Origin: Catellatospora tritici
Lineage (GTDB): Bacteria > Actinomycetota > Actinomycetes > Mycobacteriales > Micromonosporaceae
Assembly (NCBI RefSeq): GCF_019083965.1
Contig: NZ_JAHRCY010000029.1
Span: 33,156-97,155, forward strand
Direction of reading: 5' to 3'
DNA: 64,000 bases
Below the pieces are notes generated by a model. That model did no database searches, had not been told where the DNA came from, and saw nothing but the letters and a program-made list of their open reading frames with translations. Below are positions 9,047 through 18,246 of the stretch, piece after piece. The stretch's first letter is position 1; each line of letters begins with the position of its first letter. The position numbers and the translations under genes were made by a program.

Positions 9047-9450
9047 TACCTCGAGAACAACTCCTGGTGGGACCACACGATCGAGGCAGGAGAGGACTTC
9101 ATCGACGCCATCGAGGCCGCGCGCGACGGAAGCTCTGCCGTCGTCCCGGTTCTCACGCCGATCTCGGTGGGCTCAGCATGGGTCAAACGCGAGGTCGAGT
9201 ATGCCAAGCAACGTGCGATTCCGGTGATGCCGCTGTTACTGGAGCCATGCGACCTCGGAACTCTCTTTCACCGGGTGCAGGTGGAAGACGTGTCATCGGG
9301 CCGGATGCCGTCAGCGCGGTTCGTCGAGCATCTGCGGGCGCGGGCCGCGTCCACGCCGTCCCAGCCGGGCAGCCCCCCGTCACCGACGTCGGTACAGAAG
9401 TTCCGGGCGGAACTGCTGGCGCTGAGTGAGCATCCAGGCATCAAGGATGG
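9047..9450 (+). pseudogene. TIR-domain protein remnant
   Basis: The frame from about 9047 reads LENNSWWDHTIEAGEDFIDA, then SSAVVPVLTPISVGSAWVKR, REVEYAKQRAIPVMPLLLE and SGRMPSARFVEHLR. This matches the second half of the TIR domains at 18084 and 22410, including the conserved Glu of the Wx3E-like helix. The first strand (the VFISYS motif) is missing, and after about 9450 the reading frame turns into non-coding sequence and an IS6-type transposase remnant. It is therefore the third TIR gene of this region and is broken at both ends. Confidence 0.6.
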
Positions 9451-9582
9451 CGTGCGTGCTGCCGCCCGGCGAGATGGACAAGGACCGCGACGCCATCCGC
9501 CGGCTACCGGTCGTGTTGGCCGGGGTCGGCATGCGTATCGTCCGGCTCGTCGCGGGTGCCGCCACCTCGTGACGTCTGCTGC

Positions 9583-10057
9583 ACCCCGGTCATGCCTGGT
9601 TCGTCGACGAGACCTACGTCAAGATCGGCGGGGTGTGGCGGTATGTGTACCGGGCCGTTGACCAGCACGGGCAGGTCATCGCGTGCTCGTGTCCGCGCGT
9701 CGTGACGCCGCCGCGGCCCGCCGGTTCTTCCGCCGGGCGCTGTCGCTGTTTCGGGCTTCGACCGAGGTGGTCACCGACGCTGCCGCGGTCTACCCGGCCG
9801 TGCTGGATGAACTTGTCCCGCAGGCGTGGCATCACCTAGAGCAGTACACGAACAACTCGATCGAGGCCGATCACAGCCGGCTCAAACATCGATTGAGACC
9901 GATGCGCGTGCTACGGACCGGCAGGGCAGCGCAAGTGATCATCGCCGGGCACGCCTTCATGAAGAACCTACGCCGGGGACAGTACGAACTCGCCAGCGAC
10001 GTCCCGGCCACCGCCGAGTCGCCGCAGGGTTCTCCGAACTCGCCCAGGCGCTCTGAC
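9583..10057 (+). mobile_element. IS6-family transposase remnant, frameshifted
   Basis: The DDE core is readable across frames: WFVDETYVKIGGVWRYVYRA with the first Asp; then, after a one-base frame change near 9685, LVSARRDAAAARRFF, VVTDAAAVYPAVLDE with the second Asp, and NNSIEADHSRLKHRLRPMR with the catalytic Glu. A second frame change near 10010 precedes the natural-looking end FSELAQAL. The N-terminal HTH is missing. This is a dead copy; inverted repeats could not be recognised. Confidence 0.7.
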
Positions 10058-10242
10058 CCGAGACCGTCCCCAAGCTCCACCGTGCCCGGCGATCCGATAA
10101 CGCAACGGCGGATTCCAGGGGGCCTGCGGCCAGCCGATTCCACTGCCGTGTACGCGCCCACCCCGCAAGGCCCCGACTCAGTGCCCGGAGCGCCACAGCT
10201 GCCACCCGAGGCAGGTCTCGGCACACAGGCCCACGACAGGCG

Positions 10243-11013
10243 TCAATTCAGTCGCAGCGCGGCGTGCATCTCCCAGATCAGGATCTCGGCATCCTCGATG
10301 CCGGTGATCCGCTGGCCGCCGGTGGCGGTCATCCGTACGGCGTCGCCGGCCTGGAGCTGCCCGCTGCCTTCGAGTTCCACGGTGCCGCGGGCGACGAACA
10401 GGTGGACGAACGGGGCGGACGGACATTGGAGCGCCTGGCCCGGGCCAAGTCGTGCGGCGAGCAGGGCGGCGTGGCGATTGCGAATGCGAATGGCCGCGTC
10501 GTCGCGGTGTTTGTCCATGCCCGAGGCCACCGGTACCAGGCCTGCGCGTAAGTGCTGGTCGGAGAGCTCTCGCTGCTCGTAGCCAGGGGCAGCCCCCGGC
10601 TCGTCGGGCACCACCCACATCTGGATGAAGTGCACCGGTTCCTTGTGCGGCGCGCTGTGGTCCAGGCGCCAGGAGTCGTTCTTCTCCGAGTGCAGGATGC
10701 CGGTGCCCGCACTCATCCGCTGGGCCAGACCCGGGTAGATGACGCCGGAGTGGCCGGTGGAGTCCTGATGCACCAACGAACCCGCCAGCACCCAGGTCAC
10801 GATCTCCATGTCCTCATGCGGGTGCGTCTCGAAGCCGGTGCCCGCGTTCACCTTGTCGTCGTTGCTTACCAGCAGCAGCCCGTGGTGGGTGTTCTGCGGA
10901 TCGTAGTGCCGGGAGAAGGAGAAGCTGTGCCGGGAGTCCAGCCAGCCCAGCCGCGTCCAGAACCGTTCGGCCGCCCTGCGTACGTCCAGGGAGGGTGTGA
11001 GGGTCATGTTCAT
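10243..11013 (-). CDS. Pirin family protein
   Basis: A 256-residue bicupin. The N-terminal cupin carries the pirin signature: HSFSFSRHYDPQ, then ETHPHEDMEIVTWVLAG and SEKNDSWRLDHS with the metal-binding His and Glu. The second cupin is smaller (FVHLFVARGTVELEG). Pirins are Fe-binding quercetinase-like or redox-sensing proteins; the substrate is unknown here. The start overlaps the stop of the small upstream gene by four bases, so the two are translationally coupled. Confidence 0.85.
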   Translation of the reverse strand: MNMTLTPSLDVRRAAERFWTRLGWLDSRHSFSFSRHYDPQNTHHGLLLVSNDDKVNAGTGFETHPHEDMEIVTWVLAGSLVHQDSTGHSGVIYPGLAQRMSAGTGILHSEKNDSWRLDHSAPHKEPVHFIQMWVVPDEPGAAPGYEQRELSDQHLRAGLVPVASGMDKHRDDAAIRIRNRHAALLAARLGPGQALQCPSAPFVHLFVARGTVELEGSGQLQAGDAVRMTATGGQRITGIEDAEILIWEMHAALRLN

Positions 11014-11234
11014 CGCGTACTCCCGGCCGTGTCTGGTTGCAGCGCCCCGATCCGGCAGGAGCCGGCCCGCGGGTCAGGGTCGACGGCCAGCTGCGCCACC
11101 TCGCTGGCGAGGTGCAGCTCGGCGCAGTACTGCTCGGAGATCTCGGCGCACACCGAGGCCACCTGCTCGGCGAGCGGATTGCCGAGGTCGATGGCGCCAA
11201 GGGCCATGATCATCCGAAAGCGTAAGTCGGTCAC
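11010..11234 (-). CDS. Small hypothetical protein coupled to pirin
   Basis: A 74-residue protein. I chose GTG 11234 because GGGAGG lies five bases upstream; an upstream ATG at 11264 has no such site. The sequence (LRFRMIMALGAIDLGNPLAEQ, then YCAELHLASEVAQLAVDPD) is mostly helical. Its stop overlaps the pirin start, so it belongs to the same unit. Family not recognised. Confidence 0.55.
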   Translation of the reverse strand: MTDLRFRMIMALGAIDLGNPLAEQVASVCAEISEQYCAELHLASEVAQLAVDPDPRAGSCRIGALQPDTAGSTR

Positions 11235-11437
11235 AGTGCCTCCCGGATGTCGGTGCCACTCCACACCGCCATATAGCGAACAAATCAGTCATATCGTAAG
11301 CGAATCGTCAACGAGATCGTCCCGACATCGCTTGGGTGATTGCCGGAGCCAAGGCCACACTCCCCGGCCCTTGCTGGAGCGCCTGACCTTCTCGTTCGCC
11401 GGTTGAATCCCGTCACTTCAGGAGCACCGAACCCACC

Positions 11438-12082
11438 ATGCCGCTCTGGAACATTCATCACACGCCCGGAATCTTCACCGACGAGGAGAAGCACCGACTC
11501 GCCGCCCGCATCACCGACCACCACGAACAGATCGGGCTGCCGCGGTTCTACGTGATCACGCTCTTCCATGAGGCACGAGCCGAGGATTTCTACGTCGGTG
11601 GGGAGCCCACCCCGGTCGGGGCCCGTGTCGTCATCGACCACATCGCCCGCCACAACCCCGACCGAGAGAGCCGGCGTCGGACCGCCCAGTGGGTCAAGGG
11701 CATACTGCAGCCCCATCTCGAGCGGAAGGCAGGGCTGCACTGGGAGTTCCACGTCGACGAGACCAGCGAGGACCTCTGGATGATCAACGGGATCGTGCCG
11801 CCCCCGCAGGGTCCGACACCGAGAAGCTCTGGGCTGAGAGCAACTCGACCTCCCCTATTGAGGCCGGCGGCGAGGGTGATGCCCTTTCTCGGCTTTGGTT
11901 CGGCGTCGGCGCAGCGAAATCAGCTGGGCGGGCCCGGCCGTCAGGCGGGCGCCGGGACCGCCGGTGCCGCCGCTGCGGCGGTTCGGCTGCGGCGCTGCCG
12001 TGCCATCAGCAGCAGCGCGGCTCCGATCACCCAGGCTGCAAGGGTGATCAGCGGCAGGCCGACCCGGGAACCGTGGAAGTAG
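11438..12082 (+). CDS. Tautomerase family protein (cis-CaaD-like), C-terminus frameshifted
   Basis: It begins MPLWNIHHTPGIFTDEEKHR, with no Pro1-adjacent insert, so the catalytic Pro2 follows the initiator Met. The body (FYVITLFHEARAEDFYVGG, then RRTAQWVKGILQPHLE and HVDETSEDLWMINGIVPPP) matches the larger 4-oxalocrotonate tautomerase-like proteins of about 140-150 residues. After PPPQG the frame drifts. The +1 frame gives SDTEKLWAESNSTSPI, which is the expected ending, so one base appears lost near 11810. As read, the protein runs on to 12082 with meaningless sequence and overlaps the convergent gene. Confidence 0.65.
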   Translation: MPLWNIHHTPGIFTDEEKHRLAARITDHHEQIGLPRFYVITLFHEARAEDFYVGGEPTPVGARVVIDHIARHNPDRESRRRTAQWVKGILQPHLERKAGLHWEFHVDETSEDLWMINGIVPPPQGPTPRSSGLRATRPPLLRPAARVMPFLGFGSASAQRNQLGGPGRQAGAGTAGAAAAAVRLRRCRAISSSAAPITQAARVISGRPTREPWK

Positions 12083-12996
12083 CTCAGGTCGGTAATGGCC
12101 CGCACGGCCGCGCCTGGCGGCAGCAGCGCGGACACAGCACGGCCGGCGGCCGGCAGCATGTCGGCGCCGACGGTCGCCCCGCTGGTCGCGTTGCCGACGG
12201 TGAGCAGCAGCAATGTCGCGGCAGGTATGCCGACCGGGCCGAAGTAGGTGCCGAGCAGCTTGGTGGTGAACGCGGCTGCGGCGGCGAGCAGGCTCAGGGT
12301 GGCCGCCAGCGGTAGCAGCGGTGCGGGCACGGCGCCGAGCACCGGTCCGGCCAGTACGGCGGCGACGGTGCCCGCGGCCGCCGCGAAGCCTGCCAGCAGC
12401 GTGAACCGGTGTCGCAGCGGCAGCAGCCGGGACAGGCCAAGGGCGTTCTGGGCCAGGACGAAGCCTGCCAGGCTCACGCCGAAGGCGACGTAGAAGCCGG
12501 CCAGGCCGTTGGTGTCGTATCGGGTGAGGGGGACGTCGTCGGTCACGGTCAGGGGTCGGTCGGCGCCCTGGGCGTAGGCGGTGACGAGCCGCTGGACGGC
12601 TGTGGTGGTGGACCGGCCGTTGGCCCCCGCGGTGCGCAGGGTGAGTTTGCTGCCGCTGCCGGTGAGGGCCGCGACGACATCGCGTTCGCCCAAGGCGGCC
12701 TTCGCGGCGGCGACGTCGGCCACACGGTGGACCTCGACGCTCTCGCCGAGCGCGGCGTCGACGTCGAGGGCCAGTCCGGCACCGACCACCGCCACCGGGA
12801 TGCGGTGCGGCTGGGGGTTGCGCTGGATGCCGACATAGCAGGTGATGAAGGCGGCCACCAGTACCAGACCGATGAGGACGGGCTGCAGCCAGGGGCGGAC
12901 TGGGACGGCCGCGCGGGCGGCGTGCCGCCCGGGGCGCGCGGATGCGCCGACCGACTGATCCGGTGGATGGGCGGTCTCGATGGCGGTGGTCTGCAT
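11941..12996 (-). CDS. ABC-2/YhgE-type membrane protein
   Basis: A 351-residue protein from ATG 12996, chosen for GGAGGTAACC directly upstream. One membrane helix near residues 37-60 (VLIGLVLVAAFITCYVGIQ) is followed by a large external domain of about 130 residues and then five to six helices (GFYVAFGVSLAGFVLAQNAL, GLPLITLAAWVIGAALLLMA). This layout matches ABC-2-like permeases and Pip/YhgE-type proteins. No ATPase gene is adjacent. It lies 29 bases after the thiolase start side on the same strand and may be read in the same transcript. The substrate is unknown. Confidence 0.6.
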   Translation of the reverse strand: MQTTAIETAHPPDQSVGASARPGRHAARAAVPVRPWLQPVLIGLVLVAAFITCYVGIQRNPQPHRIPVAVVGAGLALDVDAALGESVEVHRVADVAAAKAALGERDVVAALTGSGSKLTLRTAGANGRSTTTAVQRLVTAYAQGADRPLTVTDDVPLTRYDTNGLAGFYVAFGVSLAGFVLAQNALGLSRLLPLRHRFTLLAGFAAAAGTVAAVLAGPVLGAVPAPLLPLAATLSLLAAAAAFTTKLLGTYFGPVGIPAATLLLLTVGNATSGATVGADMLPAAGRAVSALLPPGAAVRAITDLSYFHGSRVGLPLITLAAWVIGAALLLMARQRRSRTAAAAAPAVPAPA

Positions 12997-13025
12997 GGTT
13001 ACCTCCGTCGGAATGGGTGCGGGGA

Positions 13026-14210
13026 TCAGCCGATGGCTTCGAGGATGGTGGCGTTGGCCAGGCCGCCGGCCTCGCACATGGTCTGCAACCCGTAGCGGGC
13101 GCCGCGCTGCTGCATGGCGTTGATCAGGGTCGCCATCAGCCGGGTGCCGCTGGCGCCGAGCGGGTGGCCCAGTGCGATGGCGCCGCCGTTGACGTTGACC
13201 TTGGCCGGGTCGGCGCCGGTCTCGGCCAGCCAGGCCAGCACGACCGCGGCGAAGGCCTCGTTGACCTCGAAGAGGTCGATGTCGTCGAGGCTGAGCCCGG
13301 CGCGTTGCAGGACCTTGCGGGTGGCCGGGATGACGCCGGTGAGCATGAGCACCGGGTCGGAGCCGGTGACCGCGAAGCTGTGCAGGCGCGCCTTGGGTCG
13401 CAGACCGAGACGTGCGGCGGTACGGCTGGAGGTGATCAGCACCGCGGAGGCGCCGTCGTTGATGGGGCTGCTGTTGCCCGCGGTGACCGACCAGTCGATC
13501 TGCGGGAAGCGGGCGGCGTACGCCGGGTCAGTGAAGGCGGTGCGCAGCCCGGCCAGCACCTGCGTGGTGGTGGACGGGCGGACCGACTCGTCGACGGTGG
13601 CCAGGCCCTCGGGGGTCGGGACGGGGACCAGTTCGGCGGCGAACAGGCCGGCGGCGTGCGCGGCCGCAGCGCGCTGGTGGGAGCGGGCGGCGTACTCGTC
13701 CATCCGGGCGCGGTCGAGCGACCACTGCGCGGCGATGAGCTCGGCGCTGATGCCCTGCGGCACCAGGCCGCCATCGTAACGCTCGGCCAGAGTCGGCCCG
13801 AACGGGTCGGTACCCGGCGGCACGTTGGACCACATCGGCACACGACTCATGGACTCGACGCCGCAGGCGATGACGACGTCGTACGCACCGCTCATGACCG
13901 CCTGGGCGGCGAAGTGCACGGCCTGCTGCGAGGAGCCGCACTGCCGGTCGACGGTGGTGGCGGGCACCGACTCGGGCAGTCCGGCGGCGAGCCAGGCGTG
14001 CCGGGTGATGTTCATGGCCTGCTCGGCGACCTGGTCGACGCAGCCGCCGATGACGTCGTCGACGAGAGCCGGGTCGACGCCGGTGCGGTCGAGCAGCGAC
14101 CGCAGCGTGTGGGCGAGCAGGTCGACCGGGTGCACGGCGGCCAGGGCGCCGCCGGGCTTGCCTCTGCCGATCGGCGTGCGGGCTACTTCGACGATGACCG
14201 CGTCGTGCAT
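13026..14210 (-). CDS. Thiolase (acetyl-CoA C-acyltransferase)
   Basis: A 394-residue thiolase from ATG 14210, with GGAGGGAGCACC directly upstream. Catalytic residues are visible: Cys91 in VDRQCGSSQQA, His349 in ALGHPLGASG and Cys379 in TMCEAGGLAN. NEAF occurs as expected. The length is typical of degradative and biosynthetic thiolases. It likely cleaves or forms 3-ketoacyl-CoA; chain-length preference cannot be read. It is divergent from the HxlR regulator across a 171-base gap, which suggests that regulator controls it together with the membrane-protein gene downstream. Confidence 0.88.
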   Translation of the reverse strand: MHDAVIVEVARTPIGRGKPGGALAAVHPVDLLAHTLRSLLDRTGVDPALVDDVIGGCVDQVAEQAMNITRHAWLAAGLPESVPATTVDRQCGSSQQAVHFAAQAVMSGAYDVVIACGVESMSRVPMWSNVPPGTDPFGPTLAERYDGGLVPQGISAELIAAQWSLDRARMDEYAARSHQRAAAAHAAGLFAAELVPVPTPEGLATVDESVRPSTTTQVLAGLRTAFTDPAYAARFPQIDWSVTAGNSSPINDGASAVLITSSRTAARLGLRPKARLHSFAVTGSDPVLMLTGVIPATRKVLQRAGLSLDDIDLFEVNEAFAAVVLAWLAETGADPAKVNVNGGAIALGHPLGASGTRLMATLINAMQQRGARYGLQTMCEAGGLANATILEAIG

Positions 14211-14381
14211 GGTGCTCCCTCCGGCCCTGCGGGCGATCAAGCTGGCGGTGGCCCATCGACCACCTGACTTGCATTGGGTACAGCCAGAACCGTAGGAGCT
14301 AACTTCCCTTTTACCTAGCCAGAGTGGCGTAGGCAACTCCTGGCTGGCGTCGACGCAAGTCAGCCGCGTACCGTCACAGGG

Positions 14382-14882
14382 ATGGTTCCCGGCACGATGT
14401 CCCTGACCGGCAGGCTCGCCGACCGCGACAACTGGCTGGCCGACCGCTGCTCCATCGACCTCAGCCTCGGCGTGGTCGGGACCCGGTCAGGCATGCTGAT
14501 CATGCGTGAGGCGCACTACGGAACCACCCGGTTCGACGACTTCGTCAGCCGCGTCGGCATCACCGAGAAGGTCGCCGCCGGGCGTCTACGTGAACTGGTC
14601 AACGCCGGCCTGCTCGAGCGACGCCCCTACCGCGCGCCCGGCGCCCGCACCCGCCACGAGTACGTGCTCACCCCCGCCGGAGCCGACCTGGCCCCCGTCC
14701 TGCTGGCACTCATGCAGTGGGGCGACCGCCATCTCACCGGCGAACGCGGCCCCGCTCTGCAGGCACATCACGAAGGGTGCGACGCGCCGGTGACCGTGCA
14801 AGCCCACTGTGCGCGAGGGCACGTCGTGCCCGGTGACGAGATCGCGCTCAGTCCCACCGACCCGGACGGCGCGCGCCGCTGA
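14382..14882 (+). CDS. HxlR-family transcriptional regulator
   Basis: A 166-residue winged-helix protein. NWLADRCSIDLSLGVVGTRSG, LIMREAHYGTTRFDDFV and TEKVAAGRLRELVNAGLLER form the recognition core, followed by the wing RHEYVLTPAGADL, as in HxlR/DUF24 regulators. The C-terminus has a Cys/His-rich tail (HHEGCD, VQAHCARGHVVPGDE) that could sense metal or redox state. Two in-frame ATGs (14382 and 14397) are possible. It is divergent from the thiolase unit, the usual arrangement for a local regulator. Confidence 0.8.
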   Translation: MVPGTMSLTGRLADRDNWLADRCSIDLSLGVVGTRSGMLIMREAHYGTTRFDDFVSRVGITEKVAAGRLRELVNAGLLERRPYRAPGARTRHEYVLTPAGADLAPVLLALMQWGDRHLTGERGPALQAHHEGCDAPVTVQAHCARGHVVPGDEIALSPTDPDGARR

Positions 14883-15411
14883 AAGCTCGAATCCCGAGCA
14901 GAACGTGGCTGCGGCCTGCCGGTGAGCACAAGCCTGCCGTGGCAGGAGCCGATGACCTGGATGTTGAATCCGCACCAGTGTCGCTTGCCCGAGTACATGC
15001 CGGAGGTGTAGGCGTCCTTGCGACGTTCACCGGTCGGAGCGACGAACCCGTCCACACGCACGGTGGAGCACAGCTCGCGGGCGGCGACCTGCTCGGCCTT
15101 GAGGGTGAGCACCTCGGTGATGACCGGTATGAGCCGGGTGATCAGGCGGGATACGGCCGGCTGGGAGCAGTCGCACAGTTCTGCCGGTAGAGCCTGGGCC
15201 AGATTGTGGGGAAGATAGAGGCCAGGTTGTGGGAAAGATAGAGTAGGACGACCAGCGCCGCGCGGTAGGGGCCGACGGCGCAGCGGCGAGGCGGGTCCAG
15301 CCCGGCGTGAGCATAGACGTCGAGTACGAGCTGGTCGACTTGATCGCCGGTCAGGCCCGTCAATGGCCTTTGTCCGCCACGGCCTGCCCGCGAAGATCGT
15401 CTGGTTCTCAC
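14880..15411 (-). mobile_element. IS5-like transposase remnant
   Basis: Minus-strand fragments in different frames make up one transposase. RPLTGLTGDQVDQLVLDVYA and VGPYRAALVVLLYLSHNLA form the N-terminal helical part. LCDCSQPAVSRLITRLIPVI is an HTH. VDGFVAPTGERRKD then GMYSGKRHWCGFNIQVIGS is the DDE core with the first Asp. The reading frame is interrupted by a 23-bp tandem duplication at 15198-15243, and the C-terminal catalytic residues are gone. The copy is inactive. Confidence 0.6.
15198..15243. repeat. 23-bp imperfect tandem duplication
   Basis: GCCAGATTGTGGGGAAGATA plus GAG is followed directly by a second copy with two mismatches. It lies inside the decayed IS5-like transposase and shifts its frame. 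Confidence 0.8.
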
Positions 15412-15517
15412 AGACCAGGCGATCTAGCCGCGGACAGCCGTTGCGTCCATTACCGACACATCACAGATTGATCTAGTCGATGTGAACGGATCTATCGATG
15501 TTCACTGAATGACGTTC

Positions 15518-16270
15518 TCAGGCGGCGGGCTTCTCCCAGACCGATACGTGCTGGACACTTTCGCCGGTGAAGGGCGCTCTCGTCCAGCCGTCCCACCGCT
15601 CGCGCAGGCGCAACCCGGCCAGCTGGGCCATCAGGTCGAGCTCCGCCGGCCACACATACCGGAACGGGACCGACCTATACGCCCCGCGGCCGTTGACGAC
15701 CTCGACGTAGTTCGAGCTCATCGCCTGGGTGGCGATGTCGTAGACCGAGAAGGCCCACTTGGTCGGGCTCGCGTGGAACGGGACGACGTTCTGACCAGCC
15801 GGGAGGCTGCGCAACTCGGGCACCATCACCTCGATGACGAAGCACCCTCCCGGTTCGAGGTGGGCGGCGGCGGTACGGAAGCAGGCGACCTGGGCCTCCT
15901 GCGTCGTCAGGTTCATGATCGTATTGAAGACGAGGTAAGCGACGGAGAACGTGCCGTCAACCCTCGTCGTGGCGAAGTCGCCGATCGTTACGCCGATCGC
16001 GTCACCTCCGGGCTTGGCGCGCATCTGGGCCACCATCGCCCGGGACAGGTCTATGCCATGCACCGCAACTCCACGCTCGGACAGAGGCAGCGCGATTCGT
16101 CCCGTGCCGACGCCCAGTTCCAACGCCCGTCCGTTGCCGGCGAGCTCCACTAGAAGATCCACAGCGGCATTCACGCTCTCCGGCTGGAACATCGCCGAGG
16201 CCGGGTCGTCATATCGGGCCGCCACGGCCTCGCCGAAGAAGCCGTCTTCATCATGCAGTTGATCAGTCAC
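15518..16270 (-). CDS. Class I SAM-dependent methyltransferase
   Basis: A 250-residue protein from GTG 16270 (VTDQLHDEDGFFGEAVAARY); the longer open frame upstream has no coding character. Motif I is ALELGVGTGRIALPL, the acidic ligand is in GIDLSRAMVAQM, and motif IV is TFSVAYLVFNTIMNL. The C-terminal part (GCFVIEVMVPELRSL, then FRYVWPAELDLMAQLAGL) fits small-molecule methyltransferases of the Methyltransf_25/41 type. No pathway partner is adjacent, so the substrate is unknown. Confidence 0.8.
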   Translation of the reverse strand: MTDQLHDEDGFFGEAVAARYDDPASAMFQPESVNAAVDLLVELAGNGRALELGVGTGRIALPLSERGVAVHGIDLSRAMVAQMRAKPGGDAIGVTIGDFATTRVDGTFSVAYLVFNTIMNLTTQEAQVACFRTAAAHLEPGGCFVIEVMVPELRSLPAGQNVVPFHASPTKWAFSVYDIATQAMSSNYVEVVNGRGAYRSVPFRYVWPAELDLMAQLAGLRLRERWDGWTRAPFTGESVQHVSVWEKPAA

Positions 16271-16367
16271 CGACGGACGGTATCCCGACGGCGAGTGTGG
16301 CGCTCGCAAATTTCGCACGCTCGGCAGCCGCCCGGCAATACGCTCCGCCCGTTTGCAGGTCGACCTG

Positions 16368-16417
16368 CTGCCGGAGAGAACCGGAACCCGGCAAACGTCG
16401 AACTCGCAGGCAGCCAC
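16368..16417 (-). mobile_element. Tiny fragment resembling an IS6-type transposase N-terminus
   Basis: The minus strand reads WLPASSTFAGFRFSPAAG, similar to the fragment at 23652-23737 (LPAKTAFAGFRFPPEVI) and to the FRFPPEVI start of actinobacterial IS6-family transposases. The two DNA stretches share GAACCGGAACCCGGC. Nothing else of the element is visible, and no gene is seen in the rest of 16271-16596. Confidence 0.3.
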
Positions 16418-16596
16418 GAACGTCCATGGCGCGGGGACGTCACCGCTCGAGGGTGCCCCGATCGTGCCAACACGCAACGCAACTGACCCCCCGACGGCCG
16501 GCTTTCGATCCGGGTCCGGTCGAGCAGGTCTGCCAGGCATGTTCGGCACCATGGCGGTGACCCGGGCGACGGGTTCACACTGGACCGACCAGCCAG

Positions 16597-18084
16597 TCAC
16601 ACGTGCCAAAGCCGCACCGAGCCGTCGTGGTACGGCGTGGCGAGCATCTGCCCATCCGGAGAGAACACCGCGCGGCTCACCAGGCTCTCCCGGTCTCCGA
16701 AGATGTGCACGGTCTGGCGGCTGTCGGTGTCCCACACCCGCACGGTGTGGTCCTCGCTTGCGGTGGCGAGCTGCCGCCCATCGGGGGAGAACATCAGGGA
16801 CGACACCTCGTCCCCGTGCCCAGCGTAGGCGTACAGGTACTGCCCATCGGCGGTGTCCCAGACCCGCAGCGTGCCGGTGCCGTCCCTGCCGACGAGTCGG
16901 CTCCCGTCGGGCGACAGGGCCACCTCCTTGACGGATCGGGCGTGCTCGGAGAGCTCGAACCTGGTTTGTCCGCTGCGCAAGTCCCACAGCTGAGGGGACC
17001 TCTTGGGAAGGACGCCTGCGAGCAGGCGCGCGTCCGGCGACATCCGCAGGCCCTGGGCGGCATAACTACCGGCGACGGCATAGCTGTAGGCGATGCTTCC
17101 GGCCTCGACGTCCCAGACCGGGATGCTCGGGGTCCACGCGGACGTGAGCAGCCACCGGTCCGTGACGAACAGGAGTTCCGCCATGTAGTGAGAATGCTTG
17201 AGCAGGCGGTCCTCGCCTGACGCGATGTCGTGGATCCGCAGGACGTTGCTGCCATCGACGATGGCCAAACGCCCGCCGGGAGAGAACGCGGCATCGGCGA
17301 AAGAGGTCCGCGCCTCGCTCCGAAACGTCCGACGCAGCACCCCGGACGGCAGGTCCCAAAGCCTGACCGTGCCGCTGTCACCAGTGGTGACGAGTAGCGA
17401 TCCGTCCGGCGAAAAGGCGAATTTCCTGATCTCGACGTCTTGGCTCGGTGTCTTCGTCTCGAGCGTTCCTGTCGTCACGTCCCAGACGAGGACCCGCCGG
17501 TCGCAATTGACCGCGAGGCGGCTGCCGTCCGGCGAGAAGGCTGCTCTCCCCTGCCACCCGCTGTACCCACCGGCGTCCAGGACCCGGAACAGCTGTTCTT
17601 CCCCGAGCATCCGCCGGCTTCGGCGGGGTGTGGGCGGTGTGGCGGAAGGTGCTGCCGGTATCGGCCGGCGGGGCGCGACCGGCTTCCGCTCGGCGGGCTC
17701 CAGCGCCGGCCCGGCCAGCCCGAGTGCCGCCAGCAGCCCGTCGCCGGGCAGGCGGCCGCCCACCACACTCTCTACGTGCCGGTTGTGGATGACGAACGGC
17801 AGCTCGACCTCGGCCAGCATCAGCGGATGGATGGGCAGCCCTTGCTTGTGGGCGTAGCTGAGTTCCAGGTCGACCCACCTCGACTGCACCGAGGCCGGGC
17901 TGAGCACCACGACGAACGCGGACGCCTGCTCGATCATCTCCTGGATCACTGCGGCGAACCTGTCCCCCGCCACCAGACCGTGGTCGTACCAGACCTGCGC
18001 GCCGGCACCCTTCAGGTGCGCGGCCAGCTCGTCCACATAGGCACGATCGCTGCGGCTGTAGCTGATGAAGACATGCCTCGGCAT
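16597..18084 (-). CDS. TIR domain-WD40 repeat protein
   Basis: A 495-residue protein. Residues 1-135 are a TIR domain: MPRHVFISYSRSDRAYVDEL, then SAFVVVLSPASVQSRWVDLE, with the conserved Glu expected to act in NAD+ cleavage. A Pro/Ala-rich linker follows. The rest holds eight WD40-like repeats ending in VLVWDV, VRLWDL, LRIHDI, IPVWDV, PQLWDL, LRVWDT, VRVWDT and VRLWHV, enough for one propeller. Such multidomain proteins are part of actinobacterial signalling/conflict systems in which the propeller senses and TIR is the effector. Several repeats are diverged, unlike those of the gene at 21067. Confidence 0.85.
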   Translation of the reverse strand: MPRHVFISYSRSDRAYVDELAAHLKGAGAQVWYDHGLVAGDRFAAVIQEMIEQASAFVVVLSPASVQSRWVDLELSYAHKQGLPIHPLMLAEVELPFVIHNRHVESVVGGRLPGDGLLAALGLAGPALEPAERKPVAPRRPIPAAPSATPPTPRRSRRMLGEEQLFRVLDAGGYSGWQGRAAFSPDGSRLAVNCDRRVLVWDVTTGTLETKTPSQDVEIRKFAFSPDGSLLVTTGDSGTVRLWDLPSGVLRRTFRSEARTSFADAAFSPGGRLAIVDGSNVLRIHDIASGEDRLLKHSHYMAELLFVTDRWLLTSAWTPSIPVWDVEAGSIAYSYAVAGSYAAQGLRMSPDARLLAGVLPKRSPQLWDLRSGQTRFELSEHARSVKEVALSPDGSRLVGRDGTGTLRVWDTADGQYLYAYAGHGDEVSSLMFSPDGRQLATASEDHTVRVWDTDSRQTVHIFGDRESLVSRAVFSPDGQMLATPYHDGSVRLWHV

Positions 18085-18246
18085 GCCGCAGACCCTATCG
18101 AACCACCGCTCCCGGCGGTGACTTACGTCGATTGATCAAGGCCTACCGACGATGCAGGACCACCCGACGAGCCCGCGGCCACCGCGACTCTCGCCAACTT
18201 CTTGAACCGTCATACCCAGGTGCTCTCATGTATCGACAGCCGAGTC

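Noticed and set aside
12942..14267. Open frame of 441 codons on the plus strand
   Set aside because: Antisense to the thiolase, whose catalytic motifs are unmistakable.
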